Position numbers and translations under genes: made by a program. From Paragorgia papillata (lineage: Eukaryota > Cnidaria > Anthozoa > Scleralcyonacea > Coralliidae), in assembly GCA_035771165.1 (NCBI GenBank), contig JAWNZC010000314.1, positions 6,216,001 through 6,280,000 of the forward strand: DNA of 64,000 bases, written 5' to 3'. The first letter of the stretch is position 1. Every line of letters starts with the position of its first letter. The notes beneath the pieces are model-generated. The model was not told the origin of the DNA and did not search any database. It saw only the letters and a list, made by a program, of their open reading frames with translations. Below are positions 1 through 11,062 of the stretch, in pieces.

Positions 1-126
1 GTCAAGGAATTTCGAGCACCACCCCTGGTTGAAACCTTAATTATTATTGCTAAAACATTCCCCCAGTGTTGTGTTATAAATTACTAGACTAATATCTGGG
101 ATAATACAAGTCTTCGAAAGAAAGTA

Positions 127-3100
127 CTATAAGTCTGAGTTTCTTATAAATCTATTTCCTTCTGAATGTTTGCCGTAATAAACATAACGACTTCGTCCAA
201 ATGTGCCATGGTGATCTCCAGGATCAGTCATATTTTCAGAAAGTGGCGTGTAACCAAATCTATTTTTATTGTCATTCACAGCTTCAGTCTGAAACACATT
301 CATGAAGTCAATATTATTGTTTGAATTAATTTTATTATAAAGGAATAAATTGTTTGAAAAAAATTGAACGGTTTGGATCAAGGAATACAAGTATAGTTCA
401 GTCACTTAACCAACACCACCACTACTATAACCACCACCCACACCACTATAACCACCACAATCCACTCCACTATCACTATCAATACCACAACAATCACCTT
501 CACTACCACCATCACTACTACTACCACTATCACAGTATCACTGTTGCCACAACAATCACCATCCCTACCACCATCACAATCAATACCACCATCACTACAG
601 CAATCACCACTATTACCACCACTATCATCACCATCACCACCACCACAATCACCATCACTACTGCAATCACCACCACTACCACAATCACCACCACCACAAC
701 AATCACTACCTGAACACCACTACCACAATCACCACCACTGCAGTCTACTACCACAATCACTACCACAATCACCACCACTACAATAACTACCACAACCACC
801 ACTACCAACATCACTACACCATTACCACAGCTGCCACTATGATCATTACCACCATGACTAGCACCTGACCACTACAATAACTACAACAACAACAACAATA
901 ACCACCACCACAACAACAATGTCCAAAATTTGCAACAATATATTTTATTCTAATGCACCACTTGAGTAAGACACCACCACTGAACTCGATATACCGGTAA
1001 CTCTGATCTCTATAATTATATTGTATAGAGATCAGTGGGCACCACTGACCACTTAGGTAAGGCTCAACCTAACTACAAGCTTGCTCATATCTGAACTGGT
1101 TACTCACCACTGGTTCCTGTGTTGGAAAAACAACTTTTAGAAAAGCACCTCTCCTCAATCCTTCTTGTCTTTCCACACGAGACACTTGTTTGGAATCCAA
1201 GAACTTCAGATTTGGTAACTTATGCAAAACAAAATATCTAAAAATATATATACAGTACCACATAAAAATTTAAACTACACCAAGCTAGCCATTTATCACT
1301 GACAATACAAATATTTTGTCTCAAATTTAAAGGGAGAACCCTCAGAGTCTCAGACATTCTTAAGGCAGCAATGGATTAACAAGTGATTAAACAATTCCTG
1401 TGTGAGCCAGCTAAAACAGCTCCTTTATTGTTTTACTCTAATGCCACACAATTTTACTCATCAAAGGAAGAACTCTCAGACATCCTAGTCTGAGCAATGC
1501 ATGGGTTAATTAACCCATTCCTGCCTGAGCTAGCTAGCCAAAACTGTCCCTTAATTTATTGTTTTGCTCTGGCTAACGCCAGAAGATTTTACACATCAAA
1601 GAGAGAACTCTCGGACCCTACTAGGCAGCAACGCATGAGTTAACAAGTGATTAACCCATTCCTGCCTGAGCTGGCCAATAACAATCTTTTTATTGGTTCA
1701 GACAACTCTACTCATGAAAAGATTTTAGAACCCTCAGACATCCTACTAGGCATCGATGGGTTTACTTTGTTTGAGAATATACATGTATATTTAACATTGT
1801 GATTTTCATTCCTACCTATATCTTTGATAATCTTCTTCATCTTTTTCTAAATCAGACAACTCATTAGGACATGCTGTATTACCAAGCAAACTAAGATACG
1901 TCAAAGATGGAAGGCATGTAGATATCTTATCAAGTAAAGGGTCCAGATTTTCAATCTAAACTATTGTCAAGGAATGCAATAATTCACTAGCCCTGTATGT
2001 GTACATAATTCCCAAGAAATTTAACCCTTTGGCTTCTAAACTGGCCAAAACAAGCATCCTTGTTATTTTACTCTGTTACATTACAGACAAACAAACAAAC
2101 AAACAAACAAACAAACAAACAGGCAAACAAACAAACAAACAGGTAAACAAACAGGTAAACAAACAAACAGGCAAACAAACAAACAAACAGGGGTGAAAAC
2201 ATAACATCCTGGCAGGTGGAGGTCATTAAAGCAGTCAAATTGTTTTAAGGCAAAAACTGTTCAGGTTTATTAACAATGTTTGAGACATACATGTAAGCTG
2301 TTTAACTGAGAAAATCAATCAGAAAGTGAATAATATGTAAATCAGGATGAATTTGAATCCAATTTACAACATCTGATTATAAACAATCATGAATATCTTT
2401 TCAATTTTGGTACATGAGATAGATTGATACTTTCTCATGCTATGGTGAGAAAGCTAATCCATTTCTCACTATAATAAGAGAACAATAACTGAAATAATTT
2501 ATAAGGATACTTTGTTTTTATTCATTGTTAAAGTATGAAGTTGATTCATAACTGGAAATGCAACATCGTCATCAATTTCATTTCCATCTAAAATCAATTC
2601 TCGTAGTTCAGTAAAACCTTCAATTCCATCTAAATTCCTATAATAATACAAGAAAACCTCTGGTAAAAATAATGGACATTACATAATTATAAATAAAGTT
2701 TTTTTGTTTGTTTTTGCTGTACAAGCTGTTGTAAGTTAAACTCCGAGAAAAACTCTGAGCTCCAGATGGGACACAACCCACAAGCTTCCAAATGCCAGCC
2801 GGACACTCACACCATTGAGCCACTGGAACTCAGATGGTAGACCGAGATTGTTTTTCAATATAAACTTTACCAACTCAAGCTGAAAACACTAATAACGTAC
2901 AAATCACATACGTTTACTAACATTTCTTCGAGAATAGCAAAGAAAATATGTATTGTTAGTAAACCTATTTAAAAAATGTTTTATAAATAATTGATTTTGT
3001 GTAATCAATTTGAATTTGTGTAATCAGGGGAGCACGGGTGGCGCGTGCTGTTAGGGTGCTGCCTCTCACCAATAGTTAAGCCCGGTTGGATGGGGTTAGT

Positions 3101-4953
3101 ACTTGGATGGGTGACCGTTTGGGAACAACCCTGTTCTCAAGCTTGGACCATGTGAGTAGAGTTTAGTTGGTCTCTCCTGTGCTCCAAGGGTTTTTCACCG
3201 GGTTCTCCGGTTTTTCTCCCTCTACAAAATCAACACCATCTGGGATAGGAGTGGTGCCCACCCCTGCCTTAGGGTAGTAGCTAAACGAAAGAGGGGCCTT
3301 CAGCTCCTCCAACTGCGGTCGACCCGAGCTGGGCTCTTATCTTGATACTTTGATTATGTTTTCCACTTGGAAAATCAATAGCCACAATGCACTTAATGTA
3401 CACTTAATTAATAATATTATAATTACATTGTGGTCACATAGAAAACTGTACAATTCTCACCTGAGGAGGTTAAAACTTAGATCCAGTCGTAAAATATTTG
3501 GTCCATATGTTATTGCTAACTCAGGGGGAATGGTCATTGCATCTTTCCCAACCAAAGATAACTAAATTAATATTAAAACAATATGTGTATTCAGAAATAT
3601 GTAATATGTATCACTCAAATCCAAGCATGCTCCCCCAGGACACCACTGGGCATTTGACCACTTCCCAGGGATGGGGTATTTGAAATAAAATCTTTGCCTG
3701 GGGTAGGGCATTAGATATATAATCGTATTCCAATATTCTGAGCCTTCTTCAACTTTTGCTCAGCACCAAAAGGTGATGGGGAAAACTGGGGAAAATGCCA
3801 TAGAGTTGCATCCCTCTTCCTCTAGTAATTTTATCAATGTGTGAATTTGGATTGTCTGTTGCCTGTCGATTCAGTTGTGAAAGACTTTTATTAACCTTTT
3901 CCCTACCATAGTGGCCTTTTAGTATTTTACTCTGGCTAATACCAGACGATTTTACTCCTCAAGGGAAAAACTCTAGTAAGGAAAGAGAATTAACACCATC
4001 TTTGGAAAAATTGTCAAATGCCCTGGGGGTTGGCCAGTGGGGGAGGGGGGGGGGGGGTAGGCAGGCTTAGATTAGACCATGATTTGACTGATGTTGTACT
4101 GTACCACAGAATAAAGATATAACCAGAAGTCCCACTCTATGTCGGTATCTTTGATGTTTGTGTCTGGCCACCGCCATGTTCTTAGATTATACCAACTAAA
4201 ATTTTACGAGGCGTACTGTGTATGCTATTGTCTGTTCTAAACAAAAGGGCAGCCCATTGTTAACTTATGAGTTTGAGCAATGCTTTAAGCAGATTATTGT
4301 GAAGTCAAGTCTCTTCAAACAAGAACTCGCAAAACGATTTCACTATCTAAGAACATGGCAGCTTGGAAAAAAGCGTGACAACAAAATCATGAAGTGGGAC
4401 TTCTGATTGATTACCTATTCTGTGACTGTACTGTAGATTATAAACAAAATAACTTAATTCCTGGGATAAAGTTGTAATCATAAAATTACCAAGAGACAAT
4501 AATTATAGCTTTATAATTCTCATAAAACTTAATTAATATATTTTTCAATATGTTCTAAAGGTTTTACTAAAATCTTAACTTCCAGTATGTGAGTGTATCT
4601 GTTTTATATCATTTTATATCATCACTAGTCTGTTTTATATCAGAAATGCATCAAAATTGACAGTATGGTAATCTGAAGACAATTGGACAAAGGTCATATG
4701 TGAACTGTGAAGACATAAAATTAAAGTATTTTACTGATCTACAAAATGAAATCCCTTTTAAATTAGCTTTTAAAAGCTAAAAGCTTAGCTGCTTTTTTGA
4801 CGTAGTTTTGTAAGCTATTATGGCCCATGATCATGAGTAAAAGACGCAAAAGATGACGACATTATGGAGTTTCATCATGCATGTACCATAATTTAATATT
4901 TTGTAATCATTTACCTGCGTTCCTTCAACGACAAAATCGTCTTCGTCGTTCAT
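127..4953 (-). CDS. LRMDA: LRMDA (C10orf11)-like leucine-rich-repeat protein, 6 coding exons
   Basis: Coding exons on the minus strand, high to low: 4953-4915, 3561-3461, 2637-2511, 1955-1816, 1237-1108 and 288-127. They join in frame to 232 residues. Exon 1 encodes [13 protein letters not shown]. Exons 2 to 4 carry leucine-rich repeats ([31 protein letters not shown]). Exon 5 holds the LRR-cap-like segment with [11 protein letters not shown]. Exon 6 ends in [16 protein letters not shown] followed by NSDL and the stop. This C-terminal block is the diagnostic match to vertebrate LRMDA, a small LRR protein linked to melanocyte differentiation and oculocutaneous albinism; a function outside vertebrates is not established. 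All junctions are GT-AG. The first exon faces the DPY30-domain gene across about 500 bp, so a shared promoter is likely. The 3' UTR runs left and its end is not visible. Confidence 0.9.
395..925. repeat. ACC/ATC-type triplet microsatellite
   Basis: About 530 bp of imperfect CAC, CAT, ACT and CAA triplets inside the last LRMDA intron. It opens long low-complexity frames on both strands (His/Thr/Tyr-rich on plus, Val-rich on minus) that are not genes. Confidence 0.9.
1325..1765. repeat. Three tandem copies of a ~140-bp dispersed repeat
   Basis: Copies start near 1325, 1462 and 1601. Each contains a CTCAGACATCCTA-like stretch, then CATTCCTGCCTGAGCTAGCC, then a TTTTACTCTGGCTAACGCCA-like stretch. 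The same family recurs near 3900-3980, 18190-18390, 39690-39770 and 58430-58710, and a fragment of it is amplified at 42603-43080. It fills most of LRMDA intron 4. Family not recognised. Confidence 0.75.
2082..2193. repeat. (AAAC)n microsatellite
   Basis: Runs of AAAC with interspersed AGGC and AGGT units in LRMDA intron 3. Confidence 0.9.
2697..2826 (-). mobile_element. tRNA-derived SINE (minus orientation)
   Basis: Read on the minus strand from 2826, it starts with a tRNA-like A box (TGGCTCAATGGTGTGAGTG), followed by a degenerate B box (GGGTTGTGTCCCATC), then a tail with AACAGCTTGTACAGCAAAAA and a T/G-rich end. The tail recurs without its head at about 23470-23545 and 29070-29105, which supports a dispersed SINE rather than a tRNA gene. 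Confidence 0.65.
3027..3345 (+). mobile_element. 5S-rRNA-derived SINE (SINE3 type), full copy
   Basis: The first ~115 bp resemble the 3' part of 5S rRNA, including the A-box-like segment GTTAAGCCCGGTTGG and the C-box AGTACTTGGATGGGTGACC (about 3100-3118). A non-5S body follows (GTGAGTAGAGTTTAGTTGG, then AAAATCAACACCATCTGGGA). The same 5S head plus body recurs at 17226-17700, 44385-44525 and, inverted, at 50450-50690 and 13115-13712. It lies in LRMDA intron 2. Confidence 0.8.
4104..4425. mobile_element. Foldback MITE, diverged copy of the 33.4-kb and 51.0-kb family
   Basis: Ends are inverted (CACAGAATAAAGATATAACC and GTGGGACTTCTGATTGATTA followed by TATTCTGTG). They match the termini of the elements at 33392-33752 and 50962-51232. 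No coding capacity. Confidence 0.6.
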
Positions 4954-5460
4954 TGAGAATAAAGTCCGCTAATTCAATAAATATCTCTCAATTTCCTAAA
5001 ACCTTTCGACCCTTTTCCGAGCCTAGCAAGGTCACAGAATAAAAACACTTTCTCAGGTCTCTCTTCGCAATCGAATACTTTTACTTTTCATAACTTCTCT
5101 TCCGGTTTTCAAGGAAAGTAGCTAATCTATAATCGGCACAAACTCGGAAACATTCGTAAACAATAACAATTTTCTAAAAAAAAACATTTTTAGAAACATG
5201 ATCTATCCAGAATCCTTTACATAAACAATTTCAAGACTTGTAATATATTTTTAAAATATTTTAAAACTATTCAGGAAAAAACAAACAAGCAAAATAAAAC
5301 AAATAAATGGTCGGGAATTAATCCGAATAGAAACGGCAATGCTCCGATGTACGGTATCCATGACAACACGCGTATAAATCGAAATTTTGAGTCTGCGGCC
5401 ATTTTATGACTGAGCTTTCTTTAGCTTTTCTGATATTTCTTGAGCTTGTTTGCAGTGAAA
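4954..5460. promoter_or_regulatory. Putative bidirectional promoter, LRMDA / DPY30-domain gene
   Basis: The 507 bp between the divergent start codons must hold both 5' UTRs and promoters. No clear TATA box is seen at either end. The start of the right-hand gene lies beside a GC-richer patch (about 5380-5400, GCGGCCATTTTATG). Its role as a shared promoter is inferred from geometry alone. Confidence 0.45.
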
Positions 5461-7953
5461 ATGGATTCAGAATATTTAAAGAAACACGTTGGAAAAGCAT
5501 TATCTGAAGGCCTGGCAGAAGTTTGTTTAAAACGACCTATAGATCCTATAGAATATCTTGCTTTGTGGCTGAGAAAATACGTTGAAAATCAGACTTATGA
5601 AGGCGAGGTACGTCTAAAATTAACTCTGTTATTTCGTCAGTTTAATTTTAATATCTGTAGTGTTTAGTTAAAGTGTGTATTTTGTCATTTCTGTAGTAGA
5701 CTAGTGGCTTTAGTGTTGTTTTATGTGTGAAGTGGATTGATTGATTGATGTGTGTCTGAGTATATATATAGTCATATGTCATTACAGTGGCATATTCAGT
5801 TCAAGAGCCAGCTTCAGCTGTACTACCAGAATTGTGATGTGTAAAGGTGCACAAAGCAACATGCATGAAGAAACTTACATCAAAGATGCTGAAACAGTAT
5901 TGGAGTTCTGGTTGATCTTTTTCCCCTGCCCCAGGCCTGGACACCTTACTGTATGTGCCAGGGGACACTAAACTGCAATCTACCTAAAGTTTATACCTGA
6001 TTACCTAAATGGTTTGTTGTTTTAGCAAAAAAAGGAAGAGGCTCAATTAAAACATGAAAAAGATATTGCTGAGAAAGAAGCATTGTATCGCGCTGAAATG
6101 AAAAAAGAAGCAGAGTTACTTGCACGACAAGAAGCTTATGAAAGAGCTGCATCCAAACCTGTAACAATTGATACAACTCCTCGGCCATTACCACCTGAAC
6201 TTAATAAAGCTTTAGAAACTGTGACAGAAAGAGAAGAAGAAGAAGAGATAGGTACAGGTACAGGTATGTACTACAGTATTCAGGTATGTACTACAGTATT
6301 CATCACTTGGAGTACTGTACATGTAGCTGTGTAGCACCAAATATCATTCACCTGAGATTTAATACTGTCCCACACAGGGATGTGGTGACTTCCCCCACAG
6401 GGATGTGGTGATGTCCCCCACAGGGATGTGGTGACGTCCCACACAGGGATGTGGCAAACTCCCACACAGGGACGTGGCAATTAAAGGCATCACTATTTGG
6501 GGGGTGGCATGTGATAGTGACCAACTTTTTAAAGTTTTTTTTGCTAACTTTGCATGTCCCTAGTCCCACAATAATTGTTCCAACAACAGTCTCTCAATAT
6601 TAAAGAAACTACATTTCAGTTTTGAAATATCAAATATAAGTTCAGTACCATCACTCCACCACTAATTGCTCCCAACTTGACATGCATGTACGTAGTGTTG
6701 TAGCTCGATCAGTTGGTGGAGTGTTGGACTAGTAAACCGAAGGTCTCACGTTTGAATCCCAGCTGTGATCGAGTAGAGTTTTCCCCTACCTAGCCAGTAT
6801 GGTTACCACTGGTATCATCATATTTGTCACATTGAAGATTGCTGATTGAAGTTAATTTTTAATATTTAGAAAATGGTGAATCAAAAGAAGTGTCAAATGT
6901 TGAGCCTTCTGAAGCAGGTCAGCCAGATCAAGACACCACTGGGCAATCTCAAGGTAATTATTTTATACCCGGTAGTTTTCAGCTCTTAGAGTTAGTAAGA
7001 GCAGGTGAGGTGCAGTCTGCTATATTGTAGCTATCACCAAAGTATTTTATTCTGAGTATTTTATTCGTTGTTTTCTTAAAGTGCCACTAACCCCCCAAAA
7101 ATTTTCTTGGGATTCAAATAGCCCTTGTTGAGTATATTAGCACCAACATATATTTTCTGTTATTGAACACTTCTTTCATTTTTTATGCCCTTCAAACTTG
7201 CAAAATTTCACATCTGTTTGTCTTTGTCCCATGGCGGAGCAGTGACGGGAATGGGTATAGGATGCGTATGATGTAATACCAGGAATTAATCTTCAAAAAT
7301 CTATGAAGTGTAGTACACTGGAACTATAATAAAAGAATTACCGTAAAATGAAAAATATCACCAAACTAGCTGTAAACGTAACCTGGGTATGTTCTTTCCT
7401 ATTTACTTTACAGTAAAAAAAAAATTGAATTCCTGGTATTACATCACAAACCCTTCTCGACGCAGTCTCCCAAGTGCTCCGTCATGTCCGTCATTATCGC
7501 CACTTCAATCTATTATTAAATCAAGAGGATTTTACCAATTTAGTTAATTTATATTGCATTCTTCATCATTTGGGTTGGCGATGTTTATTTGTGCAAAAAA
7601 CGTTTTGGGGTTAGTGGCACTTTAAGATTTTGGCTTCTTATCTAATCCCAGAAATCAAATACTAAACCCTTATCCCACTCATAACCCTATAACCTTAAAA
7701 AGGCAAATGTCCACTCAAAGCAAGTGTAAAAAAAAGATTGAGAATTTTTTTTGTCTTCTACTCAAGGAAGCAACCTTATTTTCTTCATCTTTTTGTAGAA
7801 AATGGTGATGCGTCTGGTTCAGTGAATCAGGCAGCAGAAGAAGCACCTGGAGAAGACGCAACTGAAGCAGCTGAACCAGTGGGTGGTGACAGCACAGTTG
7901 AAATGCAAGAACCAACTAATACCAATGATGAAACACCTGATGATCAATCATGA
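5461..7953 (+). CDS. DPY30-domain protein, DYDC1/2-like, 4 exons
   Basis: Exons 5461-5607, 6026-6263, 6870-6953 and 7799-7953 join to 207 residues. Exon 1 is close to the N-terminus of vertebrate DYDC1/DYDC2: [17 protein letters not shown], then [17 protein letters not shown]. This is the DPY30 dimerisation motif, a two-helix fold that in other proteins docks to amphipathic helices in Set1/MLL complexes and in radial spokes. Exon 2 encodes a charged, probably coiled-coil stretch rich in K/E/A. Exons 3 and 4 encode an acidic, disordered tail that ends DDQS. DYDC proteins are associated with testis and cilia in vertebrates; the role here is inferred. Exon 2 ends in three tandem in-frame donors (after 6251, 6257 or 6263); the last has the best consensus (GTATGT). 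An AATAAA lies at 8101. Confidence 0.85.
6368..6478. repeat. ~22-bp minisatellite (5 copies)
   Basis: Five imperfect units built on CACAGGGATGTGGTGACNTC within intron 2 of the DPY30-domain gene. Confidence 0.85.
6697..6800 (+). mobile_element. tRNA-derived SINE head
   Basis: GTAGCTCGATCAGTTGGTGG resembles a tRNA 5' end with A box. GGTCTCACGTTTGAATCCC resembles the T-arm and B box. The spacing fits a tRNA. There is no clean acceptor stem and the sequence runs on into AT-rich DNA, so a SINE head is more likely than a tRNA gene. Confidence 0.6.
7080..7621. mobile_element. TTAA-flanked MITE (AGTGCCACTAACCCC family)
   Basis: Terminal inverted repeats AGTGCCACTAACCCC and GGGGTTAGTGGCACT are flanked on both sides by TTAA (7076-7079 and 7622-7625). 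Internal inverted segments around TGATGTAATACCAGGAATT and its complement add a hairpin. It is inserted in intron 3 of the DPY30-domain gene. TTAA target use is typical of piggyBac-like elements, but the termini are not the classical CCC type. Confidence 0.8.
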
Positions 7954-8100
7954 AGGCAGAAAATTAGTCAGACTTTTTACTCACTGAATATATTTATACC
8001 AGCCAAATCATATTGTATATATTTTGTTAATTATATATAATTATATTTCATTGATTATATATAATATAATTATATTTCAAGTCCCAAGATAGCACTAAAC

Positions 8101-8106
8101 AATAAA
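8101..8106 (+). terminator. Possible poly(A) signal of the DPY30-domain gene
   Basis: AATAAA lies 148 bp past the stop codon. It directly abuts the mariner MITE, which may have landed at the end of the transcript. Confidence 0.35.
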
Positions 8107-8110
8107 TATA

Positions 8111-8431
8111 CAGTGTGTATCAAAAAAATTCAAACCCTTAGAAAATGAATTAGCATTCTTTTCAAACAACCTATTGTAGTAGTTTGAAAGCCCTAAGCAC
8201 TTCGCTGAACCCACAGATGCGTAAAACACACGGTCTTATACACCTGGGAAATTAAGATAACTTGAAGTGTATGCATGGTGAAAGTATTTAAAAGCTTTTT
8301 CGCTTCGTTTAACTTATGTGCTGATTAATTTATAACGCAGCGCTTTTAGGGCTTTCAAACTACTACAATAGGTTGTTTGAAAAGAATGCTAATTCATTTT
8401 CTAAGGGTTCGAATTTTTTTGATACACACTG
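8111..8431. mobile_element. Tc1/mariner-type MITE with long inverted repeats
   Basis: Inverted repeats of about 100 bp begin CAGTGTGTATCAAAAAAATT and are flanked by TA on both sides (8109-8110, 8432-8433). TA duplication and a CAGTG terminus fit a Tc1/mariner-derived element. No transposase. A 40-bp piece of the same repeat survives at about 58376-58418. Confidence 0.85.
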
Positions 8432-8984
8432 TACAGAGACTTTAATACTTCAGTTTCCTCCTGTGGTTCAATGGGTTACACTGAACTAATGTGGGATGGC
8501 CCTTACTCAGGTCGACCTCTAGGGAGAGGGATATCCAGTATAAATTAATAAAGTTAGTTTGGTCATAGTCAGTGGAGGGAGATGGTTTGGAAACCCAGCA
8601 AAAGTCATTGTTCTATGGTTTTGTTCCGATTTGTCTAATTTCACGGTCACTGAACGTATTGTATTTTCTGTATAATGAAGCAGTCATCCAATAGCAACGT
8701 TCGGGTTTAATTAGTGCAGTCGTTCGTCGTCACGTGTTGTACCAGACTGTAGTTGGCCAACTGTGCGAAGAATTTTCGATCGTCATTGCCGTTTTTGCCC
8801 GGACAGATCGCCAATTAAAATAGCGTTAAATGCGCAGGAAAATGGCGAAAAAGACATGTTTTCAGTCAATTTTTGGCAAAATGCGCGGATTTCGCTAAAT
8901 TTGTGAAAAATTACGCGGGGAATATATCCCCCCCTCCCCCTCCCCCTGTTCAGGCCAAATTTTACAGTCTGGGTGTTGTATTAA

Positions 8985-9106
8985 ATCCTTTGTTCGTTGT
9001 GTAGTCCTTCGTCGTCACGTGTTGTTAGTCCTTTGTTCGTTGTAGTCCTTCGTCGTCACGTGTTGTAAGTCCTTTGTTCGTTGTGTAGTCCTTCGTCGTC
9101 ACGTGT
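8985..9106. repeat. Tandem repeat carrying CGTCGTCACGTG
   Basis: Three imperfect copies of a 35-38-bp unit (TTTGTTCGTTGTGTAGTCC then TTCGTCGTCACGTGTTGT). A related single copy lies near 8721-8740. Each unit contains the palindromic E-box CACGTG. Confidence 0.8.
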
Positions 9107-9379
9107 CCATAGAATTTCCTTTCTTCAACCAATTGCCTTCCTCCAACATGCATGAACACAATAATATGACCATTGCATAATCTTGAAAGACCATGGATCT
9201 TCCAAACCATCCCTCCACTAACTCTAGTTTAGTTTACTCTGGTTTCCTCCTGTAGTAACACTGGATGATCAATGAGGAATGATCCTTACTGGACCTCTAG
9301 GAAGAACAGTTTAGATGTAACTGATAAGGTTATCCAGTATAAATAAAGTTTGTTTAGTTTACTCTGGTTTTCTCCTGTA

Positions 9380-10140
9380 GTGGACCATTAGTGAGGGATG
9401 GTCAATATTACTGGACCAATGAGGGATGGCCCTACTACTGGATCAATGAGGGATGTCCCTTACTGGATCAATGAGGGATGTCCCTTACTGGATCAATGAG
9501 GGATGGCCCTTACTGGATCAATGAGGGATGGCCCTTACTGGATCAATGAGGGATGGCACTGGATCAATGAGGGATGGCCCTTACTGGATCAATGAGGGAT
9601 GGCCCTTACTGGATCAATGAGGGAGTGCCCTTACTGGACCAATGAGGGAGTGCCCTTACTGGACCAATGAGGGAGTGCCCTTACTGGACCAATGAGGGAG
9701 TGCCCTTACTGGACTGATGAGGGATGGCCCTTACTGGACCAATGAGGGAGTGCCCTTACTATACTGGACCAATGAGGGATGGTTCTTACTGGACCAATGA
9801 GGGATGGCCCTTACTGGACCAATGAGGGAGTGCCCTTACTATACTGGACCAATGAGGGATGGTTCTTACTGGACCAATGAGGGATGGCCCTTACTGGACC
9901 AATGAGGGAGTGCCCTTACTGGACCAATGAGGGATGGCCCTTACTGGACCAATGAGGGAGTGCCCTTACTGGACTGATGAGGGATGGCCCTTACTGGACC
10001 AATATTAATGAGGGAATGCTCTTACTGGACCAATGAGGGATGGCCCTTACTGGACCAATGAGGGTAGTTATTACTGGACCAATGAGGGATGGCCCTACTA
10101 CTAGACCAATGAGGGGTAGCCTTAATACTGGACCAAAGAG
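9380..10140. repeat. ~26-bp minisatellite
   Basis: About 28 imperfect units of GGACCAATGAGGGATGGCCC plus TTACT. Two sub-types alternate (GGGATGGCCC and GGGAGTGCCC), with higher-order duplications visible at 9740-9900. Confidence 0.9.
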
Positions 10141-10164
10141 GGATGACCCTTACTCTGACTCAAT

Positions 10165-10400
10165 CAATTTCGTTCCCAGAGCCCACGTTCGAGCCCACGT
10201 TCCCCACCCGGGAAACGATAGACTCTGGGACTCGCTCTGGGATAATCCGTTCATGCCATCACAGGATTCTTGTTATCCGGAAGAAGAGTTATATAGAGTT
10301 CACTGTGTTCATCATGCCAATGAAATATCGATGTGAAACGGATTATACCAGAGTCTCTCGTTTCCCGGGTGGGGAACGTGGGCTCTGGGAACGAGATTGT
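10165..10400. mobile_element. Foldback MITE
   Basis: CGTTCCCAGAGCCCACGTTC at the left is inverted as GGAACGTGGGCTCTGGGAAC at the right, with internal CCCGGGAAACGA and TCGTTTCCCGGG also paired. A related hairpin lies at about 11062-11185. Confidence 0.65.
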
Positions 10401-10408
10401 GGATACGA

Positions 10409-11062
10409 CTGCAGTGGCGTAGCCAAGGGGGGGCGAGGGGGGGCGACCGCCCCCCCAATGGTCTTCCAGGCCATTCCTGTGAAAAGTTTAAATCCGGGGA
10501 GAAACTTGTTGAGGGGGGGGGGGGGGGGGGGGTAATGATGTTACGTAGTGAAGCCTTCAAGGGAGAAGCAAGTTGACTCGTAATGATATTACTATATATT
10601 ACTGTTTTAATATGCACGAAAATATTAAACGATCTGCGGCTTCGACGTTAAACGCAATGTAGCGCAATTCATCAAGGTCGTATATTTTACCTTGTGATTC
10701 TGCACAAACGTGCTGTCGCGCTTACGTGTAATCAACTTAATCCTTATCCCCCTTAAGCAATATAAGATTATATGCCGCAGTTGTAAAGTACCTACGTACA
10801 TATAGCTATATTTAGAATGACTATATTTAAATTTTGATATGTGTACTACATTGTTTTGGTTTGGAGACAACAAAACTTTGCTATTTATGGCGATCAGTTA
10901 TTTTTTTAAATCTCGCCTCAGAATGCGGGAAATGCAGTCTGAGAGATTCTAGAATTCAAAAAATTTCCGGGGGTGCATGCCCCCGGACCCCCCTAGGAGG
11001 CTCGCGTCTTCGACGCTCGACCAATTTCGCTCCCCCAAAGACAGAACCCTGGCTACGCCACT
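10409..11062. mobile_element. hAT-type non-autonomous element (CAGTGGCGTAGCCA family)
   Basis: CAGTGGCGTAGCCA at the left is inverted as TGGCTACGCCACT at the right. GGATACGA is duplicated on both flanks (10401-10408 and 11063-11070), the 8-bp duplication expected for hAT. The G- and C-runs just inside the ends are typical of this family. No transposase. Confidence 0.75.

Noticed and set aside
354..814. His/Thr-rich and Val-rich open frames
   Set aside because: They are translations of a triplet microsatellite inside an LRMDA intron, open on both strands with no splice or domain signal.
3060..3130. 5S rRNA gene
   Set aside because: Only the 3' half of 5S is present and it is joined to an unrelated body that recurs at other loci; it is a SINE.
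6697..6790. tRNA gene
   Set aside because: A- and B-box-like segments exist but acceptor and anticodon stems do not fold convincingly.
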